Of a stretch of DNA of 64,000 nt, positions 7,622-15,373 are shown one piece after another. Numbering within the stretch: the first letter of the stretch is position 1; every line of letters starts with the position of its first letter. This DNA comes from Kofleriaceae bacterium. Lineage in GTDB: Bacteria; Myxococcota_A; Polyangia; Haliangiales; Haliangiaceae. The translations under genes and the position numbers were made by a program. Below the pieces are notes generated by a model, which did not search any database, was not told the origin of the DNA, and was given only the letters and a program-made list of their open reading frames with translations. The stretch covers positions 1 to 64,000 of the forward strand of contig JACKDR010000012.1 in NCBI GenBank assembly GCA_020633495.1. Reading direction: 5' to 3'.

Positions 7622-8281
7622 GTGAAGCTCCTGGTCGCGCTGCTCGCCGTCGCGACGTCGGTCGCCGCGGCGTGTGATCGCGGCGCCACCGCCGACGACC
7701 GCCGCGCGCCACACGGTCGCCACGACGCCCGGGACGCCCGGGACGACGACCAGCAGGCGGCGTTCGATCGCGAGCGCCGCCCCGACCTCGTGGTCGCGAC
7801 GATCGACCTGCACCCCGGCGACGTCGTCGCCGACGTCGGCGCCGGCACCGGCCTGCTGACGATCCACATCGCGCGCGCGGTCACACCGGGTGGCAAGGTC
7901 GTCGCCACCGACGTCGACTCCGGCGTCCTCGACCTGCTGGCGGCGCGCATGCACGACGCCGGGCTCGACGGCGTGGTCGAGCGCCGGGTCGTGCCGTCCG
8001 ACGATCCCAGCCTCGAGGCCGGCACCTACGACGTGATCTTGCTTGCACAGGTCGACCACTTCTTCGAGGATCGCGTGGCCTGGCTGCGGACGGCCTTGCC
8101 CGCGCTCAAGCCCGGCGGCAAGCTGGTGATCACCAACCGCATGCACCACCGGGCCCCCGCGATGGACGCCGCCGAGCAAGCCGGGCTGCACCTGGTGCGC
8201 GAGAGCACCGACGTCCCGGGCTCGTTCGTCGCGGTCTTCCAGCTCGCCGCCCCCACCCCGCCTGCCAAGGACTCGCCATGA
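7622..8281 (+). CDS. SAM-dependent methyltransferase-like protein with lipoprotein signal
   Basis: 219 residues from GTG 7622. The first 18 residues are a hydrophobic signal ending at AAAC (Cys18), a lipobox-like site, followed by a low-complexity Asp/Arg/His linker. Residues ~57-190 form a class I methyltransferase Rossmann fold: motif I DVGAGTGLLT, an acidic end of strand 2 (VVATDVD), and post-motif KPGGKLVITN. Such enzymes need cytosolic S-adenosylmethionine, so a surface or periplasmic location would be odd. Either the hydrophobic segment is not a functional export signal, the fold has been re-used, or a SAM source exists outside. The stop overlaps the next ATG (ATGA), so the downstream mini-lipoprotein is co-translated. 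Confidence 0.75.
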   Translation: MKLLVALLAVATSVAAACDRGATADDRRAPHGRHDARDARDDDQQAAFDRERRPDLVVATIDLHPGDVVADVGAGTGLLTIHIARAVTPGGKVVATDVDSGVLDLLAARMHDAGLDGVVERRVVPSDDPSLEAGTYDVILLAQVDHFFEDRVAWLRTALPALKPGGKLVITNRMHHRAPAMDAAEQAGLHLVRESTDVPGSFVAVFQLAAPTPPAKDSP

Positions 8282-8433
8282 GGACGCTGCCGCTCGCGAT
8301 CCTGCCGCTGACCGTGCTGCTGTCGGCCTGCCCCGACGATCCGCCGGCGCAGAACCCGCCGCGGCTGTACCTCGCGCTGCTCGGCGGCGAGACCATGGTG
8401 CAGCTCGTACCCGAGGAGCCGGATCCCTTCTGA
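8278..8433 (+). CDS. Short lipoprotein, 51 residues
   Basis: The ORF begins at ATG 8278, overlapping the upstream stop by four bases (ATGA), and ends at TGA 8431-8433. Its signal peptide ends in LLSAC (Cys18), so it should be a lipoprotein with a mature part of only 34 residues, Pro-rich then LYLALLGGE and a Pro-Phe C terminus. The next ORF (8443-8817) is in the same frame, only three codons after this stop, and lacks a signal peptide. The two may therefore be one lipoprotein gene interrupted by a TGA, or a true mini-lipoprotein followed by a separate gene. Function unknown. Confidence 0.55.
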   Translation: MRTLPLAILPLTVLLSACPDDPPAQNPPRLYLALLGGETMVQLVPEEPDPF

Positions 8434-8442
8434 GCGCCGGGC

Positions 8443-8817
8443 GTGGGGGCCGGGCGCTCCCAGAGTGCAGCGTACGAGCTGGTCGCCGACGTGCCGGCCG
8501 GGACGTGGACCCTCGTCGCCGACGGGATCATCACGGACTCGGTCGACGTCACGTTCGAGATCCTGTGGCGCAAGGCCAGCGGCACCGACGTGCCGATCGT
8601 GACCTGGCAGCAGCACTTCGATCCGCTCGGCGGCGGCAACTACGACGCCACGCCGTACGAGGTGACCGGCGACGGCCCGGCGATCACCTACGCCGCCGGC
8701 GACCAGCTGGTGTTCCGCTACACCGGCGACGGCACGACGACCCAGATGGCGTACATCCCCGACGGTGACGGCGCCCTGGCCAACGGCCGGATCCCGTACA
8801 TCGACCTGCCGCAGTAG
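8443..8817 (+). CDS. Beta-rich domain protein, possibly the continuation of the preceding lipoprotein
   Basis: 124 residues if GTG 8443 is the start; no convincing ribosome binding site or -10 element precedes it. The sequence alternates as in a beta-sandwich (AYELVADVPAGTWTLVADG; VDVTFEILWRK; AITYAAGDQLVFRYTGDG) and ends IPYIDLPQ. It lacks any signal sequence of its own. It lies in the same frame as the 51-residue lipoprotein just upstream. The likeliest reading is a secreted carbohydrate- or ligand-binding-like domain that needs the upstream lipoprotein signal, separated from it by an in-frame TGA. Function not recognised. Confidence 0.5.
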   Translation: MGAGRSQSAAYELVADVPAGTWTLVADGIITDSVDVTFEILWRKASGTDVPIVTWQQHFDPLGGGNYDATPYEVTGDGPAITYAAGDQLVFRYTGDGTTTQMAYIPDGDGALANGRIPYIDLPQ

Positions 8818-8834
8818 CCGCCGTTCGATCGCGC

Positions 8835-8890
8835 CCCGTGCCCGTGCCCGTGCCCGTGCCCGTGCCCGTGCCCGTGCCCGATCCGGTCCC
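8835..8890. repeat. Hexanucleotide array (CCCGTG)x7 plus flank
   Basis: Seven perfect CCCGTG units run from 8835 to 8876, then CCCG and the 11-bp flank GATCCGGTCCC (8880-8890). The array lies between the stop at 8817 and the ATG at 8933. The same unit followed by the same flank occurs at 34941-34987, and the unit recurs at 38676-38771. It encodes only Arg/Ala or Pro/Val runs and is not coding. Confidence 0.9.
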
Positions 8891-8932
8891 GATCCCGCCC
8901 AAGCCGGCGCCTCCCGCCGGGGTCCCTGGTCC

Positions 8933-9922
8933 ATGCGCGCCCTCGTCGTGCTCACCTCCGTGCTGACCGCGACGACCCTCCTGGCCGCCGGCCACCGCCG
9001 CGCCGCCGCGACGCCCGCGCCAGACACCACCACCACCACCACCACCACCGACGCCGACGCCGACGCCGCCGACGACGCCGACCCGGCCGCCTGGCTCGAC
9101 GCCCTGCGCGACGACGTGATCGCCGACCTCGCCGCCGGCAAGCCGCTCGTGGTCCAGGTCCACGTCCCGCTGTGCGACAACGACATCCTGCGCTGCGGCA
9201 ACCGCAAGCTCGGCGACGGCGACAACCCCGACACCAACCTGTACTGGGGCACGACCGCCGGCTTCGGCCGCTGGTTCACCCGCAAGGGCTCGGGCTGGAC
9301 CCGGGTCCTCGACGGCGACGGCGACACCGTCGGCGACCCCGACGTCCTCGACGTCCTGGTGTTCCACCGCACCGTCGCCGCGAGCAAGGCGTGGCGCGCC
9401 GCCGGGGCGCCGCGCCGCTTCGACGTCTACGTGGTCGCCGAGGCCTGGCGCGGCGAGGCCATCGACCGCGCGCTCGACACCTGGGCCGACGATCTCTACG
9501 GCGGCACCGCGCGCACGATCACGCTGGCCGACGGCACCGCGCTGGCGGCCGGCGGGACCGCGCGGATCGTCGCCTACGTCGGCCACAACCGGCTGATGGA
9601 TCTCGACGCCTACGCCTGGCCGACCGCCGACGACGCCGGCGCCAGGGCGTCGCGCAAGGGCGCGGTCGCGATCGCCTGCCACACCGACGCGTACATGCAC
9701 GACGAGGTGCCGGCCGCCGACCGGGTGCCGCTCTTGTTCACGCGCGACTTCCTGTTCGCCAGCGCGCCGCCGCTGGAGGGCGCCGTCGTCGCGTTCGCCA
9801 CCGGCGGCGACTACCGCGCGATCCGCAAGGCCGCCGCGGTGTCGTACGCCGAGCCCGAGCACAAGTCGGTCAAGCGCGTGCAAGGCGCGTTCACCAACCC
9901 CGGCGACCGGCGCTGGCGGTGA
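8933..9922 (+). CDS. Exported protein of an uncharacterised His/Cys family
   Basis: 329 residues from ATG 8933, chosen because a signal peptide (MRALVVLTSVLTATTLLAAG) starts there; upstream in-frame codons only translate the hexamer array. After a Thr/Asp/Ala low-complexity linker, the domain carries VHVPLCDND, then NPDTNLYWGTTAGFG, VDVYVVAEAW-like FDVYVVAEAW, AYVGHNRLMD and VAIACHTDAYM. I recall a widespread uncharacterised family (common in Bacteroidota) with the same ordered motifs: ALCDN, NLYWG, YVGHxGLMD and LACxS. The invariant His and Cys, placed at the ends of adjacent strands, look like the catalytic dyad of caspase-fold (clan CD) peptidases, but this is inference. Likely periplasmic. 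Confidence 0.68.
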   Translation: MRALVVLTSVLTATTLLAAGHRRAAATPAPDTTTTTTTTDADADAADDADPAAWLDALRDDVIADLAAGKPLVVQVHVPLCDNDILRCGNRKLGDGDNPDTNLYWGTTAGFGRWFTRKGSGWTRVLDGDGDTVGDPDVLDVLVFHRTVAASKAWRAAGAPRRFDVYVVAEAWRGEAIDRALDTWADDLYGGTARTITLADGTALAAGGTARIVAYVGHNRLMDLDAYAWPTADDAGARASRKGAVAIACHTDAYMHDEVPAADRVPLLFTRDFLFASAPPLEGAVVAFATGGDYRAIRKAAAVSYAEPEHKSVKRVQGAFTNPGDRRWR

Positions 9923-9982
9923 GCGCCGCGGCGCGGCCACCCTGGCGCCCCGAGTAGCCATCTTCCGCCGCCCCGCGCGCCG

Positions 9983-9991
9983 TGCTATCGG
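9983..9991 (+). promoter_or_regulatory. Extended -10-like element 5 nt before a start codon
   Basis: TGc-TATCGG ends five bases before ATG 9997; the last position departs from consensus. No ribosome binding site is visible, so a leaderless transcript is again suggested, with less certainty than for other loci. Confidence 0.35.
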
Positions 9992-9996
9992 CCCGC

Positions 9997-11166
9997 ATGC
10001 TCGTCCTCGCCCGCCCCTCCATCTCGCCGTACCTGGCCAAGACCCTGTTCGAGCTCGACGAGCCGGCCGTCCTCGCCGAGGAGATGCCGGTGCCGATGCG
10101 GCCGGCGCTGCGCCTCGAGCCGGCGCAGACCCTGCTCGACCGCCCCAAGCTCGCCTACCAGTCGCTGATCCTCACCAGCTCGGAGAACGCGCTGGCGTTC
10201 CTGCAGCACGCCATCCCCCACGACGACCGCGTCCTCAAGGCCCGGCTGTTCAAGGACAAGGTCGCGTTCCGCCGCGCCCTGACCAAGCTCTACCCCGAGT
10301 TCACCTTCGTCGAGTCGACGATCGGCGACGTCGGCGACCTCGATCCGGCGCGGCTGCGCTTCCCGCTGGTGCTCAAGCCGGCGGCCGGCATCTCGTCGAT
10401 CGGCGTCCGCCGGGTCGAGCGCGCCGCCGACTGGGCGGCCGCGGTCGCGTTCCTGCGCGACGACCTCGGTCGCTACGCCGCCAACCACGAGGCCATCGTC
10501 GTCGACGCCCACAAGGTGATCGTCGAGGAGTGGATCCCCGGCACCGAGCTGGCGGTCGACTGCTACTTCGACAGCGCCGCCGAGCCGGTGATCCTCAACG
10601 TCATGGAGCACATGTTCCGCGACGCCGAGGACACCAGCGACCTGGTCTACTACACGCGGCGCTCGCTGGTCCGCCGGCACTACGCGCAGATCCACGAGTT
10701 CCTGGTCCGCCTCGGCGACCTCTTCGACCTCAAGCGCTTCCCGATGCACGTCGAGCTGCGGCTGACCCCGCACGGCCAGCTGGTGCCGATCGAGGTCAAC
10801 CCGTTGCGCTTCGCCGGCCAGGGCACCACCGAGCTCGCCGAGTACGCCTACGCGATCAACGTCTACAAGCACTTCCTGCGCGAGACCCGCCCCGACTGGG
10901 ACGCGATCCTGGCCGGGCCCGACGACTCGGTCTACTCGTTCCTGTGCGTCGACGTGCCGACCGCGCAGTTCCGCGCGCCCGGGCTGCGCATCCACGACCG
11001 CGCCCTGTTCAAGAGCTTCGGCGAGGTCCTCGAGTACCGCATGCTCGACGAGGAGGAGACCTCGACGTTCGCGGTGATCTTCCTGCGCGCCGACGACCTC
11101 GACGAGAACCGCCGGATCCTGGCCATGGATCCGGCGGCGTTCGTCAAGGTCACGCCGCCGGCGTGA
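9997..11166 (+). CDS. ATP-grasp domain protein
   Basis: 389 residues starting at ATG 9997. The order of elements is that of an ATP-grasp enzyme: a Lys-rich pre-domain (ARLFKDKVAFRRAL), the ATP-binding strand FPLVLKPAAGISSIGVRRV (split around residues 124-142), the acidic VIVEEWIPGTELAVDCYFD, and the Mg-binding MHVELRLTPHGQLVPIEVNPLRFAG near residue 255. ATP-grasp ligases join a carboxylate to an amine or thiol via an acyl phosphate. The substrate is unknown. It stands alone, with the minus-strand lipoprotein convergent behind it, so context gives no pathway. Carboxylate-amine ligases of this shape often build small peptides or modify amino acids. Confidence 0.8.
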   Translation: MLVLARPSISPYLAKTLFELDEPAVLAEEMPVPMRPALRLEPAQTLLDRPKLAYQSLILTSSENALAFLQHAIPHDDRVLKARLFKDKVAFRRALTKLYPEFTFVESTIGDVGDLDPARLRFPLVLKPAAGISSIGVRRVERAADWAAAVAFLRDDLGRYAANHEAIVVDAHKVIVEEWIPGTELAVDCYFDSAAEPVILNVMEHMFRDAEDTSDLVYYTRRSLVRRHYAQIHEFLVRLGDLFDLKRFPMHVELRLTPHGQLVPIEVNPLRFAGQGTTELAEYAYAINVYKHFLRETRPDWDAILAGPDDSVYSFLCVDVPTAQFRAPGLRIHDRALFKSFGEVLEYRMLDEEETSTFAVIFLRADDLDENRRILAMDPAAFVKVTPPA

Positions 11167-11194
11167 CCGACGCGGCGGCGGCGACGCGGCGCCG

Positions 11195-11899
11195 CTACTC
11201 GACGTGGTCGAACGTGAGCGCGACCGTCAGATCGCCGACCGCGGCGGCGCGCAGGGCGTCGGCGTCGAGGTCGCCGACCAGGCCGGCGGCCAGCGACGCC
11301 TCGGCGACGATCACGGTGTCCTGCGGCGTGCAGGTGGTCTGGCAGGTCGCCGCGGCCTGGACCTCGGCGTCGCCGCGGCACGCCGCCGCCGCCGGCTCGA
11401 CGCCGCACTCGGCCTCGGCGCTGGCCCGCGCCTGCGCCGCGCAGTAGGCGTCGCAGCGCGCGGTCGTGGCGTCGAGCTCGGCGCGGACGACGACGTCGGT
11501 GATCGCCGCCACCGTCAGCGACGGCACCGCGCAGCCGCCGAGGGTCTCGACCCGGCCATCGGCGGCCAGCAGCGCCGCGGCGTAGGCGCCGCCGTCGTCG
11601 AGCGCGGCGTCGGCGGCGTAGCGGGCGCGGAACTGGCCGGACGCGGCGTCGGCGGCGCACGACGGATCGACGCCGTCGAGCGCGCCGGTGCCGCGGACCT
11701 CGAGGACCAGCGTCGCGGTGCCCGGCGCCGGCGCCGCCGCCTCGTGCGGCGAGCCGTCGTGCTCGGTGGCGGCGTCGTGGTAGCGGGCGGTGCCCGCGAC
11801 CCGGCCGGCGCCGGCGCCGGCGGGATCGTCGGCGCACGCGGCGGCGCTGACGACGGTGGACGCGATCAGGAACGAACGAAGACAGGTACGGGACGTCAT
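11195..11899 (-). CDS. Cys-rich lipoprotein of unknown function
   Basis: 234 residues from ATG 11899, selected because a lipoprotein signal begins there (MTSRTCLRSFLIASTVVSAAAC, split here by its features: basic start, hydrophobic core, Cys22). The mature protein is Ala/Asp-rich. It contains a beta-rich part (ATLVLEVRGTG) and a central cysteine cluster (RCDAYCAAQ, CGVEP, CRGD, ATCQTTCTP), followed by a C-terminal beta stretch (VIVAEASLAAGLVGD; DLTVALTFDHVE). The clustered Cys suggest disulfides in the periplasm or on the surface. I do not recognise the family. It is convergent with the ATP-grasp gene and divergent from the L,D-transpeptidase. Confidence 0.7.
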   Translation of the reverse strand: MTSRTCLRSFLIASTVVSAAACADDPAGAGAGRVAGTARYHDAATEHDGSPHEAAAPAPGTATLVLEVRGTGALDGVDPSCAADAASGQFRARYAADAALDDGGAYAAALLAADGRVETLGGCAVPSLTVAAITDVVVRAELDATTARCDAYCAAQARASAEAECGVEPAAAACRGDAEVQAAATCQTTCTPQDTVIVAEASLAAGLVGDLDADALRAAAVGDLTVALTFDHVE

Positions 11900-12218
11900 G
11901 GTCGGCCCACCAAGCAGGCGACGTGCCACGACCAGGTTCCGCGGACCTGGCGCGACGCCGGCGCGACGCGACGCCGCCACCCACCCACCTCCCGGACATC
12001 TTCCGGGACCGTCGCGTCAGGGTGGCGTACCGACACGTCGCAGGTGAGGCGACCGGTAGGCGTCCGTGAGATCACCGGGAGGTACGAAGTGTCCGGCGCA
12101 CCGGACGCTGCCGTCGTGGCCGTCGACGCGGTGCGCTCGACGCGCCGCACCGACGGAGATCACCCGCGCCCGGCGATCGATTTCTGGCGACCGCGGGCGA
12201 AGCGGTTCATCATGAACA
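11900..12218. other. Divergent intergenic region with three hairpins
   Basis: I see no gene in these 319 bases. Three perfect inverted repeats are present: CCAGGT/ACCTGG (11932-11950), TCCCGGA-CATCT-TCCGGGA (11990-12008) and GTCCGG-CGCA-CCGGAC (12091-12106). They could be regulator sites for the two divergent genes or the structured part of a leader or small RNA; none is followed by a T-run. Confidence 0.45.
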
Positions 12219-14202
12219 GTGGTGCTCGGGCGTGCTCATCGATACGCGATCGCGATCGCGACGGTCGGCGGGGCGATCGTCGGGGCTGGGCGCGTGCGCC
12301 GGCAGCGACGATCGGCGCGCGGTCGCCGATCGCCCGCCGGTGGCCGCCGCGCCCGCCCCGGCCCGCGCCGTCGCGCGCCCCGAGCTCGCCGCGACGCTGG
12401 CCCGCGCCCGCCTGGCCCGGCTCGCCGCCCACCGCGACGACGCCGGCTGCGCCGACGCCGCGCTGCTGATCGTCGACGGCGTCGAGCACGGCTGGGTGTG
12501 CCCGTCGACCGCCCACGCCCTCGGCTTCACGGTCGTCGACCTGTCGGAGACCTGGACCCCGCGCCTGTTCGCGCCCGACGCCGACGGCGTGGCGCCGCGC
12601 TACCGCGAGACCTACCTCGAGCTGGCGCGCGACGCCGGCGCCGGCGAGCTGCCGCCCGAGGACCGCCTGGTCGAGATGTACGGCGTCGTGCCGGCGCCAT
12701 CGGTCGTGCTCGGCCGCCTCGCCGACGAGCCCCGCCACGCCTGCCACGACGCGATCGACAACGCGCCGCTGGCCGAGGTGACGCGCCCGCTGGCCCAGGC
12801 CGGCAACAAGGTCATCGACGCCGCCGATCGCAAGCGGCGCAGCCTCGGCGCCTGGCTCGAGCGCCAGCGCCGCCAGCGCAAGCTCCCCGACCTCGCCGCC
12901 CTCGAGCGGGTGCCGTCGCTGCGCAAGTCGCTGGCGTACTACACCCGGGTCCAGCACGAGCGCGACGCGATCGAGGTCGCCCAGCGCCACCTGGTCTGCG
13001 AGCACCTGCTCGGCGAGCGCTGGGTCGACGGCAAGCTGTACTGGCGCACCGGCGACGCGCTCGACTACTACCAGCGCCAGAACTTCCTGTTGCCCGACGG
13101 CAAGCTCGACGCCGACACCCGCGAGGCGATGACCCTGGGCAGCCGCGAGCTGGCCTACCGCGCCGCGCTGCGGCTGCTGCGCGAGCGCGTCGTCGACGCC
13201 ACCGGCCTGATCGAGGACGGCACCGCCGGCGCCGGCCCGCGCAAGGTCATCGGCCGCTGGCTCGAGCCCGAGATCATGCGCGCCGCCAAGGGCTACGGCC
13301 CGATGGCGGGAGCCGCGCCGGACCTGATCGGCGCCGCCACCGAGCAGGCGGCGCTGGCGCTGGGCTGGACCGGGCCGCAGACGGTGCGGACGTTCCTGCA
13401 GCGCCACCTGGGCCAGCCGCTCCACGTCGCGCTGGCGCTGGCGCCGCCGCCCGCCTACCACGGCGCGCACATGGACCTGTCGGCCGAGATCGATCGTGGC
13501 GACGTCTGGTACGACCTGCAGCCGCGCTACCACAAGCCGGCGCGGCGGCCGGCGCTGATCCTGTACGCGACCGTCGACGGCGCTCGCGTGCCGCTGCTGC
13601 GCTGGCCGACGACGATCGGCGGCTGGGCCGACCAGCGCATGCCCAGCGGGCGGATCCGCAAGCAGTGGAAGGAGTCGGACGTCGGGCCGCGAGTGTGGAA
13701 GGACCTGTACGCGGCGCCGACCTGGAACCCGCCGGCGTCGACGCCCGACAAGGACCTGGTGCGCAACCTGTGGAACGGCCACTGGCGCCTCAACGACGAG
13801 GTCCTGGGCCCGGGGCCGCGCTCGGCCTACGGCATGGCGATGCTGGTGATGAGCCAGCCGATCAAGCTGTCGCGCGGCCGGGTCCGCTACGACGACAACG
13901 GCATCCGCGTCCACGGCTCGGCGACCGTGACGTCGGTGGTCACCGGCACCAGCCACGGCTGCCACCGCCTGCTCAACCACCTCGCGGTCCGGCTCAGCTC
14001 GTTCCTCCTGGCCCACCGCGACCACGTGCGCCGCGGCGAGCAGCTCGATCCGTGGCGGCGCGTCGTCCGCCACAAGGGCGAGGTCTTCCGCGCCCGGCTC
14101 GACACCCGCGGCTTCCTGTACGAGCTGACCCCGCCGGTGCCGGTCGAGGTGCTCCCGGGCCGGATCCGGTCGGAGCGCAAGCGGCCGCCGCCGCGGCGGT
14201 AG
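12219..14202 (+). pseudogene. L,D-transpeptidase family lipoprotein with a frameshift in the signal peptide
   Basis: The body (from about 12286 to 14202, ~640 residues) is intact and ends with a YkuD-type catalytic site: IRVHGSATVTSVVTGTSHGCHRL, i.e. HGS...SHGCxR with the nucleophile Cys near residue 580, enzymes that cross-link peptidoglycan or attach proteins to it. In that frame the N terminus (MLIDTRSRSRR) is not a signal. From GTG 12219 or 12222 another frame encodes LGRAHRYAIAIATVGGAIV. Dropping one G from GGGG at 12282-12285 joins it to GLGACAGSD and makes a perfect lipoprotein signal with lipobox LGAC. So one base is apparently extra. This is likely a sequencing error, otherwise a disabled or shifted gene. 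Confidence 0.75.
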
Positions 14203-14221
14203 GCCGCCGCCGAGCCGCCGG

Positions 14222-15367
14222 TCAGCCCTGGTTCGACTGGTACAGGTAGATGATGCCGATGATCAGCGCCAGGATCGCCAGCACGAACAGGGTGATCTTG
14301 ATCCAGCTCCACGGCCGCTCGCCCTGGACCTCGGAGGTCCGGGCGTTGACGGTGACCCGGAAGACCTTCTCGTGGTAGCGGAACGCCGAGATCCACAGCG
14401 GCAGCAGCGTGTGGCGGAACCGCTTGTCGTAGTAGCTGGTGCTGGCGCTGTGGATGCGCTGCTCGTCGCCGCCGATGTCGCGGCGGATCGCGCTGGTGAT
14501 CGCCGGCGCCATCTTCTCGGTGGCGCGGCTGAAGCCGCTCGGCAGATCGACCGCGTAGCGCTCGGCCATGAACCCGGCCAGGTAGCGGTCGTCGAACGGC
14601 TTGAGCGCGGGGATGTCCCAGGGCTCGAGCTTGTCGACCAGCTTCTCCGGTAGCGACTTCGACGCGCACACCAGGATGTCGTCGAAGGCGACGTGGACGG
14701 TGCCGCTCGCCGAGTACCAGCGGGTGCGCTGGACCTGCCGGGTCTGGGTGTTGCCCTGGCTGTCGGTGTAGGTCTCGGTGACGTAGTAGTGCTCGCCGCG
14801 CTCGCCGGTGTAGCGGGTCGAGGTCTGGGCGTCGAAGGTCCAGTACGGCAGGTACATGCCGTCCATGCCCTGGTGCTTGGACCGGCGCACCAGATCGCCG
14901 GGCGCGAACCAGCGGGTCTTGAGCCAGGCCCGGAACGCGGCCTTGGCCGCCTCGGCGTCGATCGCGAACGGCAGGACGCTCTCGGGCAGGATCTGCCGGC
15001 TCTCCTGCGGGATCTCGACCACCATCGCGGCGTCGCAGAAGGCGCACCGGGTGGCCTGGCCGGTGACCACGGTGCGGGCGCCGCAGTTCTTGCACTCGAC
15101 CTCGCGGCCGCCCGCCGACAGCTCCGACGCCGCGCCGGTCGGCGCCGCGGTCAGCGCGGTGTCGAGGTCGTACTCGTGGACGACGCGGTCGGGCGCGACG
15201 ACGATCTGCTCGAGGTAGCTACAGAACTTGCACTCGACCGCGTCGGTGCCCGGCTTGAAGCGGACGTCGCCGCCGCACTGGCCGCAGCGCCGGCCGGCGA
15301 TGCCGCCCTTGGCCTGGGGCGCGGTGGGATCGACGTTGACGGGCTGCTGGAGATCGGTGGGCTGCAC
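14222..15367 (-). CDS. Zinc-ribbon protein with C-terminal membrane anchor
   Basis: 381 residues; GTG 15367 follows GGAGG. Two zinc ribbons lie at the N terminus: CGQCGGDVRF...ECKFCSYLEQ (~28-52) and ECKNCGARTVV...CAFCDAAM (~90-115). A large soluble beta-rich domain (VLPFAIDAEAAKAAFRAWLKTRWFAPGDL; YLPYWTFDAQTSTRYTGERGEHYYV) follows. One transmembrane helix (IKITLFVLAILALIIGIIYLY, split for length at ~355-375) ends the protein. Proteins of this shape are often mislabelled as primosomal protein N' or TFIIB-like; the visible features instead suggest a cytoplasmic-domain membrane protein, perhaps linked to membrane stress or protein quality. It starts six bases after the MFS transporter stop, so both are one operon. 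Confidence 0.78.
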   Translation of the reverse strand: MQPTDLQQPVNVDPTAPQAKGGIAGRRCGQCGGDVRFKPGTDAVECKFCSYLEQIVVAPDRVVHEYDLDTALTAAPTGAASELSAGGREVECKNCGARTVVTGQATRCAFCDAAMVVEIPQESRQILPESVLPFAIDAEAAKAAFRAWLKTRWFAPGDLVRRSKHQGMDGMYLPYWTFDAQTSTRYTGERGEHYYVTETYTDSQGNTQTRQVQRTRWYSASGTVHVAFDDILVCASKSLPEKLVDKLEPWDIPALKPFDDRYLAGFMAERYAVDLPSGFSRATEKMAPAITSAIRRDIGGDEQRIHSASTSYYDKRFRHTLLPLWISAFRYHEKVFRVTVNARTSEVQGERPWSWIKITLFVLAILALIIGIIYLYQSNQG

Positions 15368-15373
15368 GATCGA

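Noticed and set aside
8431..8433. Selenocysteine TGA
   Set aside because: No SECIS-like hairpin was evident just downstream, and the context is a Pro-Phe end of a lipoprotein with no redox family match.
8765..8932. N-terminal extension of the His/Cys protein encoding an Arg-Ala repeat
   Set aside because: It only translates the hexamer array; a clear signal peptide starts at ATG 8933.
12160..14073. 637-codon minus-strand frame opposite the L,D-transpeptidase
   Set aside because: Val/Arg/Gly-rich shadow with no motifs, while the plus strand shows the HGS...SHGC site.
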